The notes below the pieces were generated by a model, which made no database searches, was not told where the DNA came from, and saw only the letters and a program-made list of their open reading frames with translations. Both the position numbers and the translations under genes were made by a program. This document shows positions 50,101 to 59,100 of a stretch of DNA of 64,000 nt, piece after piece. Within the stretch, counting starts at the first letter, position 1. Every line of letters begins with the position of its first letter. Origin of the DNA: Patiria miniata (Eukaryota > Echinodermata > Asteroidea > Valvatida > Asterinidae); assembly GCF_015706575.1 (NCBI RefSeq), contig NW_024037064.1, positions 7,355,606-7,419,605 of the forward strand. Reading direction: 5' to 3'.

Positions 50101-53100
50101 ACAGTAATATTACACACGCCATTTGCATGCACAACATAATCGTTTACACGATATTATTTCATCTTGACACGCTAAATCTTGACGAAAAGGCCTGTAATTC
50201 TGACGCATTTGTGATGCACGTCGTCGAAGCCATGCCGCTGTACGATGTTCCGTGCAGCAGCAGTGCCATCAGTATTCGTTGGTTCCCATCGCATGCTTAC
50301 AGAATCGAAGCTATGATGTTGGCCAGGAACCAGTGACTACGGCCTACGTACGGTACCGGACCATGATGTTCCGTGCATGACTACAGTAGCGTATCAGGAC
50401 GAATTTGGATCGTAGAAAATAACATACATCGGTGGAGAAAGAGAATTTCCGCAAATTAATTCTCAGAACATGATCTCTCTTCTCTGTGTATGTATTTGTC
50501 CGTTGAAATATATATTTTAACGAGATTTTACCGCTCGGACTTGATGATACAGCGCAGCGTGTTTCTACAAAATGTTCGGCCACACGTGCACTGAGGTTCG
50601 TGCGGTCTCTGTATGCATAACATGGCGCTCGGGCCGGAAGTACGCTTTCCTGAGCCGCTTTTACCGACTCGCACTGTTTTCATCTTGATCTTCAGGCTTG
50701 CAGAAAAAAAACAACCGCACACCTTTGAGCAACACCAAAACGCGGTGAATGGAGGAACCTTGTTGACTCCGGTTTCAAAATGATGCCGATTGTCATGCTG
50801 ACATTAGTACTTCATATTATCCTAAGTCTAAAGCAGACTTCAAAGATATCCTGTACAATAAACACCCTCAACGTTCACACAATAGAACTTGAGTGAATGC
50901 GATTTCCAAACGTTTAAGTAATTCTGATTGCAGCATTTTCGGAATGAAAAAACGGCCACAAAGAAAAACGTTTGTATGACGGCATTGTTGGAACGAAAGC
51001 ACGATCACTAAGGGGGATCAACGTATTGCGGCATTGTTGGAATGAAAGCACGATCATGGGGGATCAACACATCGCGGCATTGTTGGAATGAAAATACGGT
51101 CACAATGTCTGGAGAGTTGAGCCTTGGTTGACCGCATTATTGATTGCGGCATTGAAGAATTCTTCACACAAAGACCGTCACTTTGAACTCAAGCGACACC
51201 AGATAAGGCGCACCTGTAGATAAGGCGCAGCGATGTTTTTGTGGTCTAGAAAGTCAGATAAGACGCGTCTTATCCGCAGGAAATTATGGTAACTATTTTG
51301 ATGGCCATAAAAAACAGCGTTTTGCCTCGTCATGCAATCATATGTACCAAGGCTACTAATGTCACGAAAATAACGATTGATGTGGTTCATTTTGAGGCCT
51401 ACCTATCATGTCTTCGGCTATGTCCATTTTGCCGAGCTTCACCAGAGCTGTGCATAACACGTCCCTCTGTTGGCGCCTCCATTCAGCCAGCATGTTGAAG
51501 ATCTGGTTCTCCGTCTGGCCTGGGTCATCCATCATGATGCGCTCGATCTCTGCAGCACTTAAACCGAGATGTGTAGCCAGTTTCTGCCATTCAGAGCCAA
51601 GCCTCTCAGAGATCTTGCGTAGAACGGGTTCAGTGATACCTACAAACAGACACAAATCAATTAATACAGTAAACAACGTTTCTGTACAAAAACTTTGTGA
51701 TGTTTATTACTTCATTTAACAGCTGTTTATTGTAAACAAAGCTTACACTTATGTTCAGCACGGCAACTTTGGACACTTATGCAATTTTCTTTCTGATTCC
51801 ATTGATTTTCTCTGTCTCAGATCAAAAGAGAAGAATACTGACTCATGGTGGTAAGTTGGTGCACATGCAGTGTTTTTTCTTGTGTAGACATTATGAAAAA
51901 CGTAATACATATTTCAAATTAAGTTTTGCCCTTCACCGACGTTTAAACACTGTATACTCAGTGTGTTACCTCCCGAGTGAAAGTTGGAAAAATCACTCGG
52001 GTGGGACTCGAACCCACGACCTCCTGCCTTCTCAGTATAATAGTTTATGCAGTACCCGCTGCTATGTACATCAGATTCGAACCAGCCAGCCGATCCCCTT
52101 AGCTCGGTGGTCGAGTGGTAAGACATCTGCACTAGAAGGCAGGAGGTCGTGGGTTCGAGTCCCACCCGAGTGATTTTTCCAACTTTCACTCGGGAGGTAA
52201 CACACTGAGTGTACAGTGTTTAAACGTCGGTGAAGGGCAAAACCTAATTTGATTTATATCACCCTGGCGCAAAATTCCATCTTGTAATACATATTTGTCT
52301 CCAATCAGCCTTTGTCCACTCATAAAACGTTTTATCCGGCAAAACGGAAAGTTAAAAAGTACTTTATAACTTACCTGGAACTTCAGGGTGCTCTTTATCC
52401 AAGTTTGCTTCTGAAAAGAAAATAATATTAAATGTACCTGCATTATCATTGAGTGACGAAAAATTATGAAACGAAGTACATGCATAGAACAACTGCATAT
52501 AAACGTACCTGCATATGAACGTACCCAAGAAATTTCATGACTAGGCCCCTATAGGTCAAAGGGTTTTGGAATTTTGGCTAATTAATTATTCATATGGTCC
52601 GAGGACCTTTTCTTTTTTACCTCTCAGTACTGAGGCTCTTGGCTTCAGTGCCAATTTGAAATTTGCTGAGCAACACCGAAAGTTGAACATCAGTCCAAAC
52701 TTCAACAGAGTGAATCTTTATTTCTTTTAGGTGGCAAGGATTTAAGCGTTAACTGTCAGAAGAATTGGACTACGTGCTGTGTTTCAATGAGTCACTAATT
52801 GGTTGTGGTATTGTGTAGTACGGATGCTCCAAGTAATTGGTCATTCATTTGAAAATTTGTTACAAAAAGCCGTATCCTCTCTGAGTGATCCCGGTTTGCA
52901 TTTTCCAGGTCCAAGGACGTATTCTTTTTATTTCTCTCAGTACTGAGGCTCTTGGTTTCAGTGCCAATTTGAAATTTGCAGAATCGCACCGGAACTTGAA
53001 TATTGGTCCAAACTTCAACAGGGTGAATCTTTGTTTCTTTTAGGTGGCAAGGATTATCTGTGTTTCAATTAGTCACTAATTGGTTGTGGTATAGTGTAGT

Positions 53101-56100
53101 ATGGATGCTCCGAGTAATTCGTCATGGGGTGACAGGGGCTGGTCCGCAGTGAGGTCCCCCTTGTTTCAGGGTCTCTGCTACGCTATATATTGTGCCTAAT
53201 AGCGTCAATGCAAAGGATGGAGGGGAAGGATGCTGTCAGGGAACCGATATCAGGGCCAGGGGAGTCATAACACGCAGGGTTGACGGACAAATGTATGTGT
53301 CTCACCCGGTCTTGGCTGTAGTTGCGGTGGTGGTTGTTGCGTTGGTTCCTGCTGGGAAGGTTGTTCGTTACCAGCCGGTAGTTGTTGGGTTGCAGCTGCC
53401 TGACTGTCTTGTGCTGTCTTTGGACAAGGGTTAGTTTGTGTCTCCCCCGGTCTTGGCTGTAGTTGCGGCGGTGGTTGTGGTGTTGGTTCCTGCTGGGAAG
53501 GTTGTTCGTTACCAGCCGGTAGTTGTTGGGTTGCAGCTGCCTGTCTGTCTGGTGCTGTGCTTGGACCAGGGTTAGTTTGTGTCTCACCCGGTCTTGGCTG
53601 TAGTTGTGGCGGTGGTTGTTGCATTGGTTCCTGCTGGGAAGGCTGTCTGCTGCCGGACTGAGTCGTTTGTTGATCATCCCTCACTCCATCAGCCGGTAGT
53701 TGTTGGGTCGGAGCTGTGCTTGGACCAGGGTTAGTTTGTGTCTCACCCGGTCTTGGCTGTAGTTGTTGCGTTGGTTGTGGCATTGGTTCCTGCTGGGAAG
53801 GCTGTCTGCTGCCAGACTGAGTCGTTTGTTGATCATCTGGTAGTTGTTGGGTCAGAGCTGCTTGACTGTCTGCTACTGTGTTTGCGTTAAGAGCAACCCA
53901 CAAACCAAACATGAAGTTACCTAAGTAAATTATTTCTCAAGCATTGGTGCTAACAATACATGTATTTTTTATTGTTTTAGCAATATTAGTGACCTTGACC
54001 TTTGACCTGTCAACCCTTAAATTAATAGGCTTGTTAAGACTATTCACAACAACCCACAAACCATAATTCAAATTCAGGACTGTCATAGAGCTCGTTAAAC
54101 AACTTATCAAGGTTGATACAAGATGGACAAAATGATTTTCAAAATGGCTGGCTGAGGTGATCCAACGACTGTTTCGCGAGTGAAAAAATTCACACCCAAA
54201 CAGCCATCGTAAATGCTGCTTTTATCCTCGTCCAATTATTCAAAGCATTGTGCAGCTACGCCAAGTTTCGTAAGATTGATCGTAAGTTTATTGCGCAGCT
54301 GCGCAACAAATTTGTTGCGTAAGTCTTACAAATGGCACAAGCTGCGCACTTTTTCAGGAAATTGGCTGCTGCCCACTGTCATGGCGCAACCAACAAAGGG
54401 TCTATAGATAAACCAAAATTCAAGATTATTTGAAATGCTAAAAAAAAGGACATTTTGGGGATAAGAAACATTCAATTTACATACCTACATTTGCATATTT
54501 CTTAAATTATGGCAGAGTTTTTGCTTACCCTCACTGAGTCCGATCTCATGAACGCCCATTGCCTTGACGTCGCCCTCATTGAACAGCCTCTCAGCCTCCA
54601 TATCAGACTTGGCTGTGGACTTGGCTAGATTCACGGCTGCAATGTAGCCTAGTGCAGGGGTGAGATTGTTGGAAAATGAAAAATCCACAAAAATAATCAG
54701 CAAATAAATGCACTGTGGATCTGCAAACATTTCAACTCTGAATACGTGTCCTGAATGACTTCAAATTAGCTTCAGATTCGCGTTCACATTCACATTTGTG
54801 ATGCGATCAAGCTAAATGAGTCATTTGTCGGCAATTAGGATTTTAAGATAAAGCCCAAAATAGTTCAGTCAGGGTGAAAATTTCAAAATTGACTTTTTTG
54901 TAAAATCGGAAGTCTACATATGTCCTCTTTCATGTCAACTTTTTCTTCCCGAGAAAATTTCAGGATAAAGTATTTAAAATGTGACATTTTTGCTAAGGAG
55001 TTAATGTCAAAAACCTGAAATAAGGCATGTTTATTGTTGTGTAATAAACACTTTAATTTTTAATCGTTGATTTCTCTGTTTGATTTCTCTGTTTCCTTCT
55101 TTCTGATCTGCCTGTGTTCTAAGTCCCATATCTTCTGAACCGAAGGTCGCATTCACTTGGGGTTTTCACCAAATGTAAACTGAAATGCAGCTCTATTCAA
55201 AAAATGTAATTAAAAACAAGTGATCGCATGACAAATTTGTGCATTTGGCCTGAAGACTGCTGACCCACCTGCGACAATTTTCTTGTGTTTCTTGTCAATC
55301 TTGAGGATTTCTTGGTAAGTCGTAACAGCCACCTCGTAATCCTTCAGTCCCTGCTGGGCCTTGCCAAGGTGCACCAATGCCTTGACGTTGTTTGGTTCCA
55401 ACTGCAAGGCAGTCCGGCAGTCCTCCATTGCCTCTGTAAACTTTTCCAATTTGTTGTAAGCCTGGGGAGGGGGGGGGGGAATAAGTGAAAAGAGGGGATT
55501 CAAATTTGCCGCATAGTGAACAACGAAACGTTGTGTGTCTCAACAGGATAACAGGTGTGTCGCCTGGGATTAATCGTCTGCCTTATGTGCAGTACTACAA
55601 AAACACACATGTAAGATGAGTTGGCCCCCTCCCAAAATGATTTTTTCCCTTTCTTTTTATTCCCTTTATATGAAAACTTTTCAGGAAATAAATTAAAACG
55701 TTCATGACGTTGCGTATCTCTCTCACAAGCCTTCCCCTCCACTTACCTCTCTCCACCCAGGAGTACACATGTAAATGGGTAAGGGTATTAGTTGGGGAGC
55801 AACCTACAATGATCCAGGGGGAATAGGAATATTCTAAGTCATTTCATGAATACTGAGATCTAGGCTCGTAACCGACTTGACTTGACTTGGAGCATGTTTT
55901 GACGGCCCTTGAACTGGAACATGTTTCTGACGTCACAGCCGTGACCTGAAACATGTTTCCTGTGCACCGCGAAAACGACTGACCGAAAAATTGTTCATGA
56001 CGTCATGTTTCTGCACACAGCCTCCCCCCAAAAAAAATCACGCGGCGTCCGGACATGATTAACAATAACATTCAAAGCAAAAGTGGGAGGTTATTGTTAA

Positions 56101-59100
56101 AGCATTTCCCCAAAGTTCTAAAAAGAGTAGGCCTGATATTCTGTATCAACTTTCGTACCAATTGAAAGTAAAAACCCACTATTTAAACCCCATTTATGGT
56201 AAAAAGTAACGTCGTCTGAAAGGCTTCTTTACCTTTCCACCATCTTGAAACGTAAGAGAACCGACCGGAAACATCGGTTCAACTTTGGTCGAAACAATGA
56301 CTTCATTTCAGTGTAACCGTAGCGCCAAAGTGGCCGCGAACCAGAAACATGTTTACGGTCACAGCGCCATAACGTGCCCTTGTTTACCTGTGCCCTGTTG
56401 GTGTACAGCACCACAAAGTCTTTTAGACGTTCCAGGCCCTGCGTGTAGAGCTCAACAGCTCGTGCGTAATCGCTCTTCTTGAATGCTTGGTTCCCCTGAT
56501 CTTTCAGAACCGTCGCCTCTGCTTTACGCTTCTCTGCACGCTCGCTGGCGTCTGCTTCTTGGGCTCTCTTGACATTATCTGAAAATAAAGTTGATCACAC
56601 ATTACATAAAAGGACAGAGTTTTCTACAGTATAATCCTCCGTTAACCCTAAGACCAAAACAAAGTCTCCAGTTTCTGGTATGGAGCTTGCCCCAAAAGTT
56701 GTGCGGTGACGCAGGTTGTTTTTTTCCCCCACTTTTTTTCTTCAAATGTCCGCTGATATGTTGCAGATGACACTTTATCCCCTTAAAAATATCTGAAAGA
56801 TTTTGCAGGATTGAGGCAGTGGTCACCCCTCCAAGGACCACATAAATAACAGAGCATTTTGCAGGATTGAGGCTGTATGCAATTTTTACATGAAAGCAGT
56901 TGGAGGATTTTGAAGGACTGAGTTTGTATCCTAGCAAAAACGCCTAGGGAGTTAGGATTAATACAAATTCTGGTTATGGGCAATTGAATGTCAAGTCAGT
57001 ATTGAACAGAGCTTTTAAGAGCTCAGTGAATAAACCTGACAATGTATTTTTCAAATCTTCTACATGGACAGCTATTATCTGGTAATGGTCAAGAAGACTA
57101 CACAGACTAGGAGTTGTGGATCATTTCTCTGAATGTTATTTAGTTTTATACAACACCTGAATAAATCCCCGTCATCTGATTGGTAAATTGTAGATCATGT
57201 GACATATTATTATTCGGTATAATGCACGGTGCGACCATGCGTTATACCCATGCGTTATTACCGTTTCACTTTGCGCTTGTTCCATGCCGCGGTATTTGCG
57301 TGCAAAATGCATGCTGGTGTGCGCGTTCAGCGTAGCGCGTATTGTTCCAAAGAGCTAGCGCTACAGCGTTGGCTTCAAACATTTTCGTGAAGGGGTAGTT
57401 CAACATCTTTAAAATCAAAACAAATTGTAGTTTATAATTTACCAATCAAATGACGAGAATTTATTCAGGTGTTGTATAAAACAAATAACGAATGTTTTAC
57501 GTTCGTGCGATGGAAAGAATAATTTCATTCGGTGACAGATTGAATGTTTTATTCCACTCGGCTTCGCCTCGTGGAATAGAACATTCAATCTGTCACCTCA
57601 TGAAATTATTCTTACCATCGCACTCACAAACATTCGTTATTTGTATAATAATGGTTTTTTGGTTTTGTCAAAATTTCACACAATTCGATAAGGGCCGACA
57701 AATGACTCATTTAGCATGATCACATGACATGTTTGTGCATTTGGCCTGAAGACTGCTGACCCACCTGCCACCATTTTCTCGTATTTCTCGTCAATCTTGA
57801 GGATTTCTTGGAAAGTCGTAACAGCCGCCTCGTAATCCTTCAGTCCCTGCTGGGCCTTGCCAAGGTGCACCAATGCCTTGACGTTGTTTGGTTCCAACTG
57901 CAAGGCAGTCCGGCAGTCCTCCATTGCCTCTGAAAACTTTTCCAATTTGTTGTAAGCCTGGGGGGGGGGGGGGGGGAATAAGTGAAAAGAGGGGATTCAA
58001 ATTTGCCACATAGTGAACAACGAAGCGTTGTGTGTCTCAACAGGATAACAGGTGTGTTGCCTCGGATTAATCGTCTGCCTTATGTGCAGTACTACAAAAA
58101 CATACATGTAAGATGAGTTGGCCCCCTCCCAAAATGATATGTTTTACTTTCTTTTTTTCCCCTTCTTTTTAAGAAAACTTTTCAGGAAATAACTTAAAAC
58201 GTTGCATATCTCTCTCACAAGCCATCAGCAATGTGCAAATAGTGCACAGTACTATATACTTAATCCCTTTCCCCTTTTCAGAAAATCGAGCCCTCTTGGC
58301 CCCTCCCCACCCCCCCCCAAAAAAAATGGTTATGGCCCCCCCCCCCCTTGAGAATGGCAGCATGTGCAGTCTACAATAATGGTTGTTTACTTCATGAACC
58401 CTGCATTGCATATAAATACAACGCGTTGCAAATTATCTCATATACACCACAATGTCTATATTACATTTGCGTGAAGGGTACATGTGACTCGCAACAGAAT
58501 ACTGCAGCTTTTCAATATCATGTCTGGCACGAGCGAGTTAAAAACCTTCAAACAATTGTTGACTGCTGTGATGTGGGCTATGTCATGTTTAGCACCCTCT
58601 GCTTTACCTGCAGGTGCTATGCCCCCCTCAGGTGTCATATCCCACATCACAGCAGTCAACAATTGTTCATTTGTCTACCTTTGGGGGAGTGTGGCGGAGT
58701 GGTTAGGGTTATAGTGACTCATGATCAGAGGGTAAGGGGTCCAATCCAGCTGCTGGTCATATGGTGTGTCCTTGGGCAAGCCACTTCACCTCCACTTGCC
58801 TCTCACCACCCAGGAGTACACATGTAAATGGGTAAGGGTATTAGTTGGGGAGCAACCTACAATGGACTGATCCAGGGGGGATAGAAATATTCTCAGTCAT
58901 TTCATGAATACGGGGATCTTTCATGAATACGGAGATCTCGTAACAGACTTGACTTGACTTGTTTACCTGTGCCCTGTTGGTGTACAGCACCACAAAGTCT
59001 TTTAGACACTCCAGGCCCTGCGTGTAGAGCTCAACGGCTCGTGTGTAATCGCCCTTCTGGAATGCTTGGTTCCCCTGATCTTTCAGAACCGTCGCCTCTG

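Larger units (their letters stand above)
49662..51289. mobile_element. Tc1/mariner-type DNA transposon, 1.63 kb, TA target duplication, with nested element
   Basis: Terminal inverted repeats CCGTAATTTCCTGCGGATAA and its near-perfect reverse complement; GGATAAGGCGC-type subterminal repeats occur near both ends. TA flanks it (49660-49661 and 51290-51291). The paralogous intron keeps the empty site (GCACACCTAGCTATTTTG, 47811). Inside lie a piggyBac-like copy and a small 45-49-bp repeat (50980-51115). No intact transposase is seen. Confidence 0.85.

Noticed and set aside
42503-51639. The short alpha-helical exons as CARD or DED domains
   Set aside because: The W-KLA-HLGL and ML-KW pattern fits Death domains better than CARD, DED or PYD.
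51751-52173. A 140-codon plus-strand frame
   Set aside because: It runs into the tRNA-bearing palindrome, and its C-terminal part is the translation of tRNA-like sequence.
52102-52177. A functional tRNA-Ser gene
   Set aside because: Poor acceptor stem, no long variable arm, and it is mirrored in an inverted repeat, so a SINE or pseudogene is more likely.
53183-53677. A 164-codon frame overlapping NLR exon 7
   Set aside because: It is a shadow of the Pro/Gln repeat exon. The other frame has the proper splice borders and matches exon 1.
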